Below, piece by piece: positions 7,598 to 13,693 of a DNA stretch of 13,693 nucleotides (position 1 is its first letter; each line of letters begins with the position of its first letter). Origin of the DNA: Candidatus Moraniibacteriota bacterium (GTDB taxonomy: Bacteria; Patescibacteriota; Minisyncoccia; CAIUEV01). Where the stretch lies: NCBI GenBank assembly GCA_016867255.1, contig VGKB01000022.1:1-13693 (forward strand), read 5' to 3'. Under the pieces are notes generated by a model. The model was not told where the DNA came from, made no database searches, and was given only the letters and a program-made list of their open reading frames with translations. The position numbers were made by a program, and so were the translations under genes.

Positions 7598-7622
7598 TTA
7601 CAAAACTCCCCCTTTTAATTTT
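7598..7622. repeat. Solo copy of the 25-bp element arm, upstream of the polymerase/ligase gene
   Basis: The 25 bases TTACAAAACTCCCCC + TTTTAATTTT are repeated perfectly, in inverted orientation, at 8079-8103. In each place the G-rich strand (AAAAGGGGGAGTTTTGTAA) reads toward the nearby outward gene: the polymerase/ligase here, the flippase there. It overlaps the stop codon of the 87-aa ORF by two bases. Confidence 0.85.
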
Positions 7623-7884
7623 ATTTAACGTTGGGCTTTGGAGTTTGAACATCCTGACTTTCAGAACTATTTTCCACATTCGGCGTTTGGATTCGGGGAT
7701 TAGCCAGGGGTTGGTTTTTGTTTTCCACTGCCCCCTCAATGTCAACTTGAGGTTTGGCATTCCCTACCCCTTGGCCGATTTCCAAGTCTTTGCGGACATC
7801 GGCCAAGCTGCGTTTTGTTTGTTCCCCGCTTGGCTCGTCTTGTTTTTCAGGGGGAGAAGATGCGTCATTAGATTGATCGTCCAT
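7621..7884 (-). CDS. Small disordered hydrophilic protein, unknown function
   Basis: An 87-aa ORF starting at ATG 7884. The product is rich in Asp, Glu, Gln, Asn, Pro and Lys with no hydrophobic core, signal peptide or cysteine, so it would be soluble and largely disordered. No family is recognised. It lies between the polymerase/ligase gene (41 nt downstream, same strand) and the inverted-repeat element, and sits between the two inverted 25-bp copies. A rightward ORF overlaps it (7645-7938), but that product has no better protein character. No Shine-Dalgarno site is visible. It may be a real small gene cotranscribed with the polymerase/ligase, or a chance open frame. Confidence 0.5.
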   Translation of the reverse strand: MDDQSNDASSPPEKQDEPSGEQTKRSLADVRKDLEIGQGVGNAKPQVDIEGAVENKNQPLANPRIQTPNVENSSESQDVQTPKPNVK

Positions 7885-7995
7885 ATTTATAAATTAAACA
7901 TTAAGCAGCAAATAGAAAATATTAAAAAGACATACTAAAATTCAAAAAGCCACAACTTCTAAATTCTACTTTAGATTTTTACTTTTTACTATCAA

Positions 7996-8107
7996 ATGGT
8001 TACAAAACTCAACTTTTTTAATTTTTTTGTATCTAGCTCGCATTGCAGTTAATGCCTCGCAGGCGGGCGTCCCACAAAAAAATTAAAAGGGGGAGTTTTG
8101 TAACCAT
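7996..8107. repeat. 112-bp inverted-repeat (MITE-like) element
   Basis: The left arm (7996-8030, beginning ATGGTTACAAAACTC and ending TTTTAATTTTTTTGT) and the right arm (8074-8107) are reverse complements except for the middle (AACTT in the left arm against CCCC in the right) and one length difference. The 43-bp core (8031-8073) contains its own hairpin, GCATT (8040-8044) / AATGC (8051-8055). The right arm contains the 25-bp sequence repeated at 7598-7622. No target-site duplication is evident and no transposase is nearby. As RNA it would fold into one long hairpin. It ends 27 nt before the flippase ATG. Confidence 0.85.
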
Positions 8108-8134
8108 CACTATTTAATTTTTACTGTTACCGAA

Positions 8135-9595
8135 ATGAATCTAGCGGCTCGTATTGCCCACAACTCAATAATTTCTGCAGTTACCCGCATTTTAAGTTTG
8201 GGAGTTGCTCTAGTAACGGTTGGGCTTATCACCCGCTATCTGGGCACTGAAGGATTTGGTAATTACACTACTGTCATCGCCTTCTATTTTCTAATTACTG
8301 CCCTTTCTGACTTCGGCATCAACCAGATTCTTACCCGGGAGATTTCTCGTCCCGACGCTCGCGAAAAAGACATTATGGCTAATGTTTTGGGGTTGCGTTT
8401 AACGATTACTCTCGTACTGATTTTAGTTGGGATATTCGGAGTCTTTTTCCTGCCGTACGGCGCACAAGTAAAAAATGGCATCTGGATAATGTTCTTGGCT
8501 TTGTTTTTTTCTTCTCTCTCTCAGACGCTCAACAGTATTTTTCAAAAAAAATTAGTAATGAACCGGCTAGCCTGGAGGGAGCTGGTCAGTCGTTTTATTC
8601 AACTGGGGATTACTTATCTGGCCGTAAAGGGCGACTGGGGACTTGTGGGGATACTTTTGGCAATGGTAGCGAGCTTTTTATTTGTCTTGGTAGCCTCTTG
8701 GGAGCTGGCCGGTCGGTACGTGAAGTTAAAATTTTCCTTTGACGTTAATTACTGGCGCTTCTTTCTTTGGGAAGCCGCGCCGCTGGGAATTGCCGCTTTT
8801 GTTAACTTTCTTTATTTCAAGGCGGACGCAATTCTGCTTTCTCTCCTGCGGGACAGCCACGATGTGGGTATTTACGGAGCCGCTTACAAAGTTTTGGAAA
8901 GCTTGATTTATTTCCCTTTTATGTTTATGGGCTTGGTGATGCCGGTATTTTCTTATAATATTTTTCACCGCCCGCGGAGATTTTTAAAGATTGCCAGCCG
9001 GACCCTGAAAGCCATTTGGATTGTCACTGTGCCACTGGTGGTTTATTTATTCTTTATGGCTAAAGAAGCCATTCGGGTGATTGCCGGAGCGGGGTTTGAA
9101 GAAGCGGTTTTCGTCCTCCAAATCTTGGCCGTTGCTCTGGGGGCGATTTTTCTGGCCCATTTTTTTAATAGTGTCTTGATCGTGGTGAACAAACAAAAAA
9201 TTCTGCTTTATATTCTTGCCGGCACGGCTGGCTTAAGTCTCGTGTTGAACATAATTTTTATTCCTGTTTATTCTTTTATGGCGGCGGCCGTTATTTCTAC
9301 CGTCTGCGAGGTTTTAGTAACCATAATCGCCTATTTTTTGAGTCGGAAGTGGGGGATCGGCTGGGGTAAGGGGTGGAAACCGCTCCCAGCGTTTTCTATC
9401 GCCGTCTCGTCAATAGGAATGGTAGCGGTCCTGTATTTTATTAGCACGTACTCCTTTCCTCTCTGGCAAAGCATAGTAATTAAGGGAATTTCCGGAGGGG
9501 CAGTTTATTTAGTTTTATTGTTTGCTACTCGGGGCCTAAAAATGGCTGAAATTAAAGAAATTTTCACTATTTCAAGTACTGACCTGCGAAGTTGA
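8135..9595 (+). CDS. Wzx-like polysaccharide flippase (MOP superfamily)
   Basis: The 486-aa protein has about fourteen hydrophobic segments and the N-terminal signature of polysaccharide exporters: a Ser/Thr-rich first helix (SIISAVTRILSLGVALVTVG, 12-31), then LITRYLGTEGFGNY (31-44) and DFGINQILTREISR (59-72). Mid-protein landmarks are FLYFKADAILL (225-235) and VGIYGAAYKVLES (243-255), with the usual acidic and basic residues within membrane segments. It should flip lipid-linked oligosaccharide across the cytoplasmic membrane for the polymerase/ligase at 6251-7579, which points away from it. Gene order and shared upstream sequence support joint work. The start codon has no Shine-Dalgarno. The stop TGA lies within the palindrome TGAAGCTTCA (9593-9602). 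Confidence 0.93.
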   Translation: MNLAARIAHNSIISAVTRILSLGVALVTVGLITRYLGTEGFGNYTTVIAFYFLITALSDFGINQILTREISRPDAREKDIMANVLGLRLTITLVLILVGIFGVFFLPYGAQVKNGIWIMFLALFFSSLSQTLNSIFQKKLVMNRLAWRELVSRFIQLGITYLAVKGDWGLVGILLAMVASFLFVLVASWELAGRYVKLKFSFDVNYWRFFLWEAAPLGIAAFVNFLYFKADAILLSLLRDSHDVGIYGAAYKVLESLIYFPFMFMGLVMPVFSYNIFHRPRRFLKIASRTLKAIWIVTVPLVVYLFFMAKEAIRVIAGAGFEEAVFVLQILAVALGAIFLAHFFNSVLIVVNKQKILLYILAGTAGLSLVLNIIFIPVYSFMAAAVISTVCEVLVTIIAYFLSRKWGIGWGKGWKPLPAFSIAVSSIGMVAVLYFISTYSFPLWQSIVIKGISGGAVYLVLLFATRGLKMAEIKEIFTISSTDLRS

Positions 9596-9719
9596 AGCTT
9601 CACGGGTTTCCCCCTACGGAATCCGAAAGCACGTTTCGTCGGAGCTGAAATCCGCCGAAGCGGAATTTCAAACGTTGCTCATCCATTAATTAATGTTGGT
9701 GAAACTCCGCGAAGGCGGA
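9593..9719. repeat. Cluster of palindromes between the flippase and rodZ genes
   Basis: Five palindromic units lie in about 127 bp: TGAAGCTTCA (9593-9602); CGAAA/TTTCG (9624-9628 / 9634-9638); TGAAATCCGC with GCGGAATTTCA (9646-9655 / 9660-9670, CGAA loop); a perfect CATTAATTAATG (9684-9695); and TCCGC/GCGGA (9706-9710 / 9715-9719, GAAG loop). The TCCGC...GCGGA core appears twice. The last hairpin contains AAGGCGG (9712-9718), the only Shine-Dalgarno-like sequence in front of rodZ, 8 nt from its ATG. Confidence 0.8.
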
Positions 9720-9726
9720 TTAAAAT

Positions 9727-10401
9727 ATGTCAAAAAACATTTTCCAAATTCGCCGGCTGGAAAAATTTACCTTAGGCGATTATCTGAAAAATCGTCGCAG
9801 AGAGTCGCGAAATACCTTAGAGGAAATGGCTGAAAAGACGGCTATTAGCCAAGAATATCTTGAAGCGCTTGAGAAAAATGATCTTGATCAGTTGCCTCCC
9901 GAGGTTTATGCTCGGGGCTTTGTTTCTCGTTACGCGAAAGCCCTAAAGCTTGATCCAGATAAGGCAATTTTTCTGTACGAGAAAAGCCGGTCAAAAAGAA
10001 AAATAACCGCTTTGCCCAAAATCGGCTTGCCCTTTTTGAAATTGCAAATGTTTTTCAACTACCGGAACATTATTTATACTTCTACTTTTTTATTGGTGCT
10101 GGTCTTGGTAATTTATCTTGTAAAGGTGGTTTATCCCATTTACCAGAAACCTTATTTTGGATTGAGCTCTCCTTCTAGGTGTCCCTACGAAACGGAGAGC
10201 GCGATAATGGAAATTAGCGGTACGGTTCAAGCGGAAAGTGAGCTTTGGATTAATCAGGAAAAAACAGTAGTCAATAAAGAAGGTAATTTTTCGTGCCTGC
10301 TTTATTTGAAGGAGGGGAAAAACATCATTAAATTCCGGGTGATAAATAAATTTGGACGGGAGAGAAATGAAGAATGTGTGGTGAGAAAGATAGAGAGTTG
10401 A
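9727..10401 (+). CDS. rodZ: RodZ-like cell-shape protein: N-terminal HTH, one membrane span, outer Ig-like domain
   Basis: The 224-aa protein begins with the RodZ-type helix-turn-helix (about 16-86). It carries LGDYLKNRRRESRNTLEEMA (16-35), ISQEYLEALEKND (40-52) and the diagnostic LPPEVYARGFVSRYAKAL (56-73). A basic stretch and one membrane segment (about 114-137) follow. The outer part (about 155-222) is not the usual RodZ C-terminal domain. It looks like a small Ig-like strand domain of the glucodextranase-B type, with ISGTVQAESELWINQE, NKEGNFSC and LKEGKNIIKFRVINKFG. RodZ links MreB to the elongation machinery; no mreB is in the window, although rodA is 1.9 kb away on the other strand. A transcriptional role of the HTH cannot be excluded. 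Its Shine-Dalgarno-like AAGGCGG lies in the arm of a hairpin. Confidence 0.85.
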   Translation: MSKNIFQIRRLEKFTLGDYLKNRRRESRNTLEEMAEKTAISQEYLEALEKNDLDQLPPEVYARGFVSRYAKALKLDPDKAIFLYEKSRSKRKITALPKIGLPFLKLQMFFNYRNIIYTSTFLLVLVLVIYLVKVVYPIYQKPYFGLSSPSRCPYETESAIMEISGTVQAESELWINQEKTVVNKEGNFSCLLYLKEGKNIIKFRVINKFGRERNEECVVRKIES

Positions 10402-10445
10402 AAATGCCTGCCTCAGGACGCTTTCTTATATTTTTCCGCTTCCAA

Positions 10446-11657
10446 TTATTTTTCATCCATTTTTGTCTCGGCGGCTTTATGCAATACTCCCAGCGTTGCG
10501 GCCGCAGTTTTTTCCCAGTTGAAATTTTGGGCGTAAGATATCCCTTTTCTAATTAAGTTTTTTCGCAAGCTGGAATCTGAGACAGCCCTCTCCATTACCC
10601 AAGCTAGCTCTCCCGCATCATAAGGGTTGACCAGTAGAGCGTGGCTGCCTAGTATTTCCATAAGCGAAGAAGATCCGGAGCAAATAACGGGGGTTCCTTG
10701 AGCCATAGCTTCCAAAGGAGGAAGACCAAACCCCTCCAAAAATGAAGGAAAAACAAAAATATCCGCCATTTTGTAGAGGGTTGGACGATCAAGATTATGA
10801 ATTGGTCCGGGGAAACAGATTGATTTTTTGAAGGGGGAGAGTTTTGCCCGTTGGAATATTTTTTTGTACGACCAGCCCGGTGCTCCAGCGATCACTAGTT
10901 TGTGGGAGGAGCGGGTTTTTAATTTGAAACATTCAAAAGCTTCAATAATGCTTATAATATTTTTACGCGGCTCCAAAGTCCCAAGATATAAAATGAAAGG
11001 CTTATTGGGCAGATTATAATACTTCTTGACCCCTCTTTCGTCGCGAGGAAGCAGTTTATTGCGGTTTGGTGTCTGGAAGCGAAAATCCCAGCTCTTCAGA
11101 AATATTTCGTCCAATCCCAAATAGATAGAATGAATTTTTTCTCCAGAGATTTTGAAAAATTGGTTGACATCGGCGGCAGTGGATTGAGAAACAGTAATAA
11201 TTGCCGAGGAGCGTTCCGCTAAATACTTAGGGTTAACCAGAAAGTGCCAGAATCTCCGATAGGCGTTGAACAAGTTGGGCAGTATAACATAGGAAAGATC
11301 GTGAAAGGTAGTAACAAAAGGAACTGATGGAGAGACGGAAGCAAAGGCAATATTAGGGAAGAATAAAACATCCAAATCGCCAATCAACCGATCTAAGTAA
11401 GGCTTTTTTATAAGCCAAAGAAGACCGTTGAGAATTTTGCTGGGCCAGCGCAACTCTGTGATTTCCACGTTAGGATAGTATTTCCAGTCCTGTACTTCTT
11501 TGGGGAGAGGGTGCCTGAAGCTATTGTATAAAAGAAAAAAGCGGTCTCCTTTGCGCAGCCCTAGGCGAAAAAGAACTGGCAGTAGATTGCAAGTGTATTC
11601 TTCTACCCCAGTGTGTTTTCGGTTAGAAAGGTGGCGGATGTCAATGCCGATACGCAC
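10446..11657 (-). CDS. GT4-family glycosyltransferase
   Basis: The 403-aa protein is a GT-B fold retaining glycosyltransferase of family GT4. The N-terminal acceptor domain has GVEEYTCNLLPVL (17-29) in place of the usual GxGxY motif, and TFHDLSYV (117-124). The C-terminal domain has LYLGTLEPRKNI (223-234), the IAGAPGW stretch (256-262) and the donor-binding EGFGLPPLEAMAQGTPVICS (308-327) with the EX7E pair Glu308/Glu316. It probably adds one sugar from a nucleotide-sugar (donor unknown) to the lipid-linked glycan handled by the flippase and polymerase. No membrane span is obvious. It starts with GTG at 11657 without a Shine-Dalgarno, faces rodZ tail to tail with 44 bp between, and is separated from HU by a terminator. 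Confidence 0.93.
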   Translation of the reverse strand: MRIGIDIRHLSNRKHTGVEEYTCNLLPVLFRLGLRKGDRFFLLYNSFRHPLPKEVQDWKYYPNVEITELRWPSKILNGLLWLIKKPYLDRLIGDLDVLFFPNIAFASVSPSVPFVTTFHDLSYVILPNLFNAYRRFWHFLVNPKYLAERSSAIITVSQSTAADVNQFFKISGEKIHSIYLGLDEIFLKSWDFRFQTPNRNKLLPRDERGVKKYYNLPNKPFILYLGTLEPRKNIISIIEAFECFKLKTRSSHKLVIAGAPGWSYKKIFQRAKLSPFKKSICFPGPIHNLDRPTLYKMADIFVFPSFLEGFGLPPLEAMAQGTPVICSGSSSLMEILGSHALLVNPYDAGELAWVMERAVSDSSLRKNLIRKGISYAQNFNWEKTAAATLGVLHKAAETKMDEK

Positions 11658-11663
11658 GGGTTA

Positions 11664-11699
11664 GTTTATAAAGTTAGAAAGTTTGTAAAGTTTATAAAA
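11664..11699. repeat. Degenerate 8-9 bp repeat GTTTATAAAG upstream of the GT4 gene
   Basis: Units TTTATAAAG, TTAGAAAG, TTTGTAAAG, TTTATAAAA follow each other immediately upstream of the GTG start. AAGTTTGTAAAG (11679-11690) is perfectly inverted at 11735-11746 (CTTTACAAACTT), giving a possible 12-bp stem with a 44-nt loop. The 9-mer GTTTATAAA also occurs at 2335-2359. Confidence 0.65.
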
Positions 11700-11792
11700 A
11701 AATGTCATTAAGACCGAAGATATTATTTGCCAAGCTTTACAAACTTGACGAACTCTCATTTTAACTGTCTATTTTTATTACTGTAAAGAGAC

Positions 11793-11829
11793 AAACAAAA
11801 AGAAGACCACTGGGGTCCCCTTTTTGTTT
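11793..11829. terminator. Intrinsic terminator between HU and the GT4 gene
   Basis: AAACAAAAAG (11793-11802) pairs with CTTTTTGTTT (11820-11829), and inside it GACC (11805-11808) pairs with GGTC (11814-11817) around a 5-nt loop. On the minus strand the GC stem is followed by TTCTTTTTGTTTG, a usable U tract. It lies 24 nt after the HU stop codon, so it most likely ends HU transcription. Confidence 0.7.
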
Positions 11830-11852
11830 ATTTAATTTCTTTCGGACGGCAA

Positions 11853-12125
11853 CTATTTCACAGCATCCTTGAGTCCTTTTCCAGCTTTAAATCTTGGAAC
11901 GGTTCGAGCTGGGATGTTAATGGAAGCTCCGGTTTGTGGATTTACTCCTTTTCGAGCGGCTCTTTTGGCAGACAAGAAAGTCCCGAAACCAGTCAGGGTT
12001 ACTTTACTTCCCTTTTTGAGGGCGTCTTTGATGGCTTCAATTGCGGCTTTTAAGGCACCTTCGGCGTCTTTTTTGGAAAGACCGGCTTTTTTGGCTACGG
12101 CGGCTACTAGTTCTTCTTTATTCAT
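11853..12125 (-). CDS. hup: HU-family nucleoid DNA-binding protein
   Basis: The 90-aa product is a standard-length HU/IHF-fold protein that binds and bends DNA as a dimer. It shows the N-terminal helices NKEELVAAVAKKAGLSKKDAEGAL (2-25), the signature GSKVTLTGFGTFLSAKRAARKGVNPQTG (39-66), the beta-arm tip with NIPARTVPRFKAGKGLKDAV (70-89) and the conserved Pro of the INIPA motif (Pro72). It has the only strong Shine-Dalgarno site in the window, as expected for an abundant protein, and its own terminator. A homodimeric HU is more likely than IHF because the basic composition is uniform and no partner gene is adjacent. Confidence 0.97.
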   Translation of the reverse strand: MNKEELVAAVAKKAGLSKKDAEGALKAAIEAIKDALKKGSKVTLTGFGTFLSAKRAARKGVNPQTGASINIPARTVPRFKAGKGLKDAVK

Positions 12126-12131
12126 CGCTTA

Positions 12132-12141
12132 CACCCCCTTT
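12132..12141 (-). promoter_or_regulatory. Strong ribosome binding site of the HU gene
   Basis: On the minus strand AAAGGGGGTG lies 6 nt before the ATG at 12125. It matches the anti-Shine-Dalgarno target AAGGAGGTG at eight of nine positions. Most other genes here show no such site. Confidence 0.75.
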
Positions 12142-12201
12142 CTGCATAAAAAATAGCTTTATCATTGATATTTTTATTGCTTTATTAAGCTGCAAGTCTA
12201 T

Positions 12202-12255
12202 TTTTTGTGATAATACCTTACTATTACGGAATAACATAGGTAAAAAATATGTCAA
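12202..12255 (-). promoter_or_regulatory. Likely HU promoter region
   Basis: The 133 bp between rodA and HU are AT-rich. A perfect TTGACA lies at 12255-12250 (minus) with a weak TATTCC 16 bp on (12233-12228). Separately, a TATTAT box (12215-12210, five of six) has a poor -35 (TATGTT) 17 bp upstream. Either would leave a leader of roughly 75-95 nt before the HU start. I cannot choose between them. Confidence 0.35.
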
Positions 12256-12258
12256 ATA

Positions 12259-13377
12259 TTATATTTTCTTTATTCCCAGTTTTGCTATGCTTTGTAATAT
12301 TCCCACAAATAAGAAGGAAACAAACAAATTTGTCCCGCCGGCACTGACAAAAGGAAGAGGCAACCCAATTACCGGGAGGAGCCCCAAATTCATGCCCACG
12401 TTTAAGGTAAGGTGGATTAGAAAGAACCAGAATATCCCGATGGCCAAAAAATAGCCGAAGTTATCCCGGCTGATTTGGGCGGTATTGATTATAGAGAAGA
12501 AAAAAAATCCGGCGATTGAGAGAAAGATGATTGATCCTATCCAGCCGGATTCTTCCGCCAGTACGGCAAAAATAAAGTCGTTGTGGGCTTCGGGCAAGAA
12601 GTTAAGCTGGCTTTGTGAACCGTATCCCAACCCCTTTCCCAATATTCCTCCGGAACCGATGGCAGTTATTGATTGTAAAGTATTATAGCCAATGCCTTTA
12701 GGATCTTTTTCCGGATTGATAAAAGTGCTCATTCGCGCTTTTTGGTAGTCTTTAAGCAAAAAAAACCATCCCAAGACGACCAATAGAAGACAGGCGCAAA
12801 CCAAAGCGACTTTACGCTCCCGACTTACCGAAGAGGCCAAAATAAATCCTATCCATATGCCGTAGAGGGCGACAGTAGAGCCCAAATCGGGTTGAAAAAA
12901 AGTTAATGCCGCGAAGGGCAAGGGGATTAGGAAGGAGACCAAAAGTACTTTCCATGAGTAAAGCAGATTATGGTAGCGGGAGAAAAAAGTAGCCAGGGTC
13001 AGGATAGTGGCAAACTTGGCAATCTCAACCGGCTGAAAACTAAAAAGTTTAAAATTGAGCCAACCGGTAGTACCGTGAATCGTTATTCCACCGATGAGGA
13101 CAAATAACATTAAACCCAGAGAAATAAGGACGATAAAAGGAACAATCCGGCGTAAGATTCGGTAGTCGTAATTGCCAATGACGAAAGATAATAGCAAGCC
13201 AAGAACAATGTAAATCAGTTGGCGGTGGAAAATTTCAATATCGGGGCTGTTAAAGAATAAACTGTAAAGAACGCTCAACCCCAAAGCTATCATCATTCCC
13301 GAGGTTACCCAAATAAGCCAGCGTTGTCCGCTAAGCCATGTTTTTATTATCGCGGTATTTGCGATATTTATCTTCAT
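12259..13377 (-). CDS. rodA: RodA, SEDS peptidoglycan glycosyltransferase of the elongasome
   Basis: The 372-aa polytopic membrane protein polymerises lipid II for side-wall growth, normally with PBP2 (not in this window). SEDS signatures are GTTGWLNFKLFSFQPVEIAKF (102-122), FQPDLGST (161-168), NTLQSITAIGSGG (232-244), GYGSQSQLNFLPEAHNDFIFAVLAEE (251-276) and MNLGLLPVIGLPLPFVSAGGTN (329-350). Asp267 in HNDFIF is the catalytic Asp (D262 in E. coli RodA). LPVIGLPLPFVS and SQSQLNFLPE favour RodA over FtsW; the second SEDS gene in the window is the FtsW-type one at 3134. SAGG replaces the common SYGG. The ATG at 13377 overlaps the stop of the pilB-like gene by one base (TAATG), with AGGA just before it, so translation is probably coupled. 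Confidence 0.94.
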   Translation of the reverse strand: MKINIANTAIIKTWLSGQRWLIWVTSGMMIALGLSVLYSLFFNSPDIEIFHRQLIYIVLGLLLSFVIGNYDYRILRRIVPFIVLISLGLMLFVLIGGITIHGTTGWLNFKLFSFQPVEIAKFATILTLATFFSRYHNLLYSWKVLLVSFLIPLPFAALTFFQPDLGSTVALYGIWIGFILASSVSRERKVALVCACLLLVVLGWFFLLKDYQKARMSTFINPEKDPKGIGYNTLQSITAIGSGGILGKGLGYGSQSQLNFLPEAHNDFIFAVLAEESGWIGSIIFLSIAGFFFFSIINTAQISRDNFGYFLAIGIFWFFLIHLTLNVGMNLGLLPVIGLPLPFVSAGGTNLFVSFLFVGILQSIAKLGIKKI

Positions 13378-13693
13378 TATTCCTGAGTTACTCTAAGCAC
13401 TTCTTCAATCGTAGTTAGCCCCTGGGCGGCTTTAATAAGGCCGTCTTGAAGCATGGTTAAATATTCTTTCTCAAGCGCTTTTTTGGCAATTGTATCGGCG
13501 TCTTTTCTTTCGGAAATAAGAATCTGAATGTCGTCATCCATTTCAATCAGCTCATAAATGCCTATTCTTCCCTTGTATCCAGTATTAGAACAGCGATCAC
13601 AGCCCTTTCCTTTGAAAAAGGCAATTTCTGAAAATCCCTTAGCGTTTTGCAGCGGGATTTTTTCCCGCACCATAATCTTAAAAATATTATCCA
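13377..13693 (-). CDS. pilB: C-terminal part of a type IV pilus/type II secretion ATPase (PilB/GspE)
   Basis: Only the last 105 or so codons are inside the window; the frame stays open to the right edge, through residues reading DNIFKI before an internal Met. The visible part is the family's zinc-binding and C-terminal helical region: FFKGKGCDRCSNTGYKGRIG, then IYELIEMDDDIQ and LTMLQDGLIKAAQGLTTIEEVLRVT. The CDRC pair is the second half of the tetracysteine zinc site; the first pair should lie beyond the edge. These cytoplasmic hexameric ATPases drive pilin assembly. PilB is favoured because type IV pili are common in this lineage, but GspE cannot be excluded from this fragment. The stop overlaps the rodA start by one base. 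Confidence 0.9.
   Translation of the reverse strand, partial: DNIFKIMVREKIPLQNAKGFSEIAFFKGKGCDRCSNTGYKGRIGIYELIEMDDDIQILISERKDADTIAKKALEKEYLTMLQDGLIKAAQGLTTIEEVLRVTQE

Noticed and set aside
7645..7938. Rightward 97-aa ORF opposite the 87-aa ORF
   Set aside because: Irregular composition without a clear membrane or soluble pattern. The leftward reading has more natural hydrophilic protein composition and lies in line with the next gene.
7958..7975. TCTAAA/TTTAGA hairpin followed by a T-rich stretch, as a terminator
   Set aside because: The stem is six A/T-rich pairs with a single G-C type pair, too weak, and no rightward gene ends there.
7985..8115. Target-site duplication flanking the 112-bp element
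   Set aside because: Flanks share only ACTAT at unequal distances from the arms (left ACTATCAA, right CACTATTT), which is not a convincing duplication.
9593..9595. TGA recoded as glycine
   Set aside because: TGA ends the flippase, rodZ and rsmA frames at the expected protein lengths, so it is a normal stop.

Overview
The window looks like a piece of a Patescibacteria (CPR) chromosome, most likely from the Parcubacteria. That assignment is inference from gene content and style: small genes, very few Shine-Dalgarno sites, AT-rich gaps full of short degenerate tandem repeats and palindromes, a PilB-type type IV pilus ATPase tail next to rodA, LemA plus a DUF4870 protein, a minimal Wzx/Wzy/glycosyltransferase set, and secreted proteins with GYxxS...GW repeats. 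TGA is used as a normal stop (rsmA, the flippase, rodZ), so the TGA=Gly code of Gracilibacteria/SR1 is excluded.

Layout. (1) 1-2923, all leftward: lemA, a DUF4870-like membrane protein, a one-span membrane protein with three LTAP motifs, a Cys-rich exported protein, and at the edge the first seven codons of another gene. The last two starts share a nearly identical leader made of 9-bp degenerate repeats. (2) 2924-3133: divergent spacer with a 7-bp repeat tract, a hairpin and a TATAAT box almost touching the rightward ftsW (3134-4327). (3) 4415-6096, leftward: a 63-aa protein resembling the C-terminal tip of anaerobic ribonucleotide reductase, a guanylate-kinase-like P-loop protein and rsmA (ksgA), behind a good promoter at 6137-6165. 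(4) 6251-9595, surface polysaccharide genes: a Wzy/WaaL-like O-antigen polymerase/ligase (leftward), a small disordered acidic ORF (leftward) and a Wzx-like flippase (rightward). A 25-bp sequence lies upstream of both outward-facing genes; its flippase-side copy is one arm of a 112-bp inverted-repeat element. The polymerase/ligase gene carries four perfect GCCGTAA heptamers inside the reading frame. (5) 9596-10401: a palindrome-rich gap, then a RodZ-like HTH/membrane protein. (6) 10446-13693, leftward: a GT4 glycosyltransferase, a terminator, HU, rodA, and the C-terminal end of a PilB/GspE ATPase whose stop overlaps the rodA start.

How the genes fit together. Most of the window builds the cell envelope: two SEDS glycosyltransferases (FtsW for division, RodA for elongation), RodZ for shape, Wzx/Wzy/GT4 for a surface glycan, PilB for pili, and several exported or membrane proteins. 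RsmA, HU and the two small nucleotide-related proteins are housekeeping.

No tRNA, rRNA, CRISPR array or transposase gene was recognised. No gene-free stretch exceeds 300 bases. The longest is 7885-8134, which holds the inverted-repeat element and AT-rich sequence in which I found no clear promoter.
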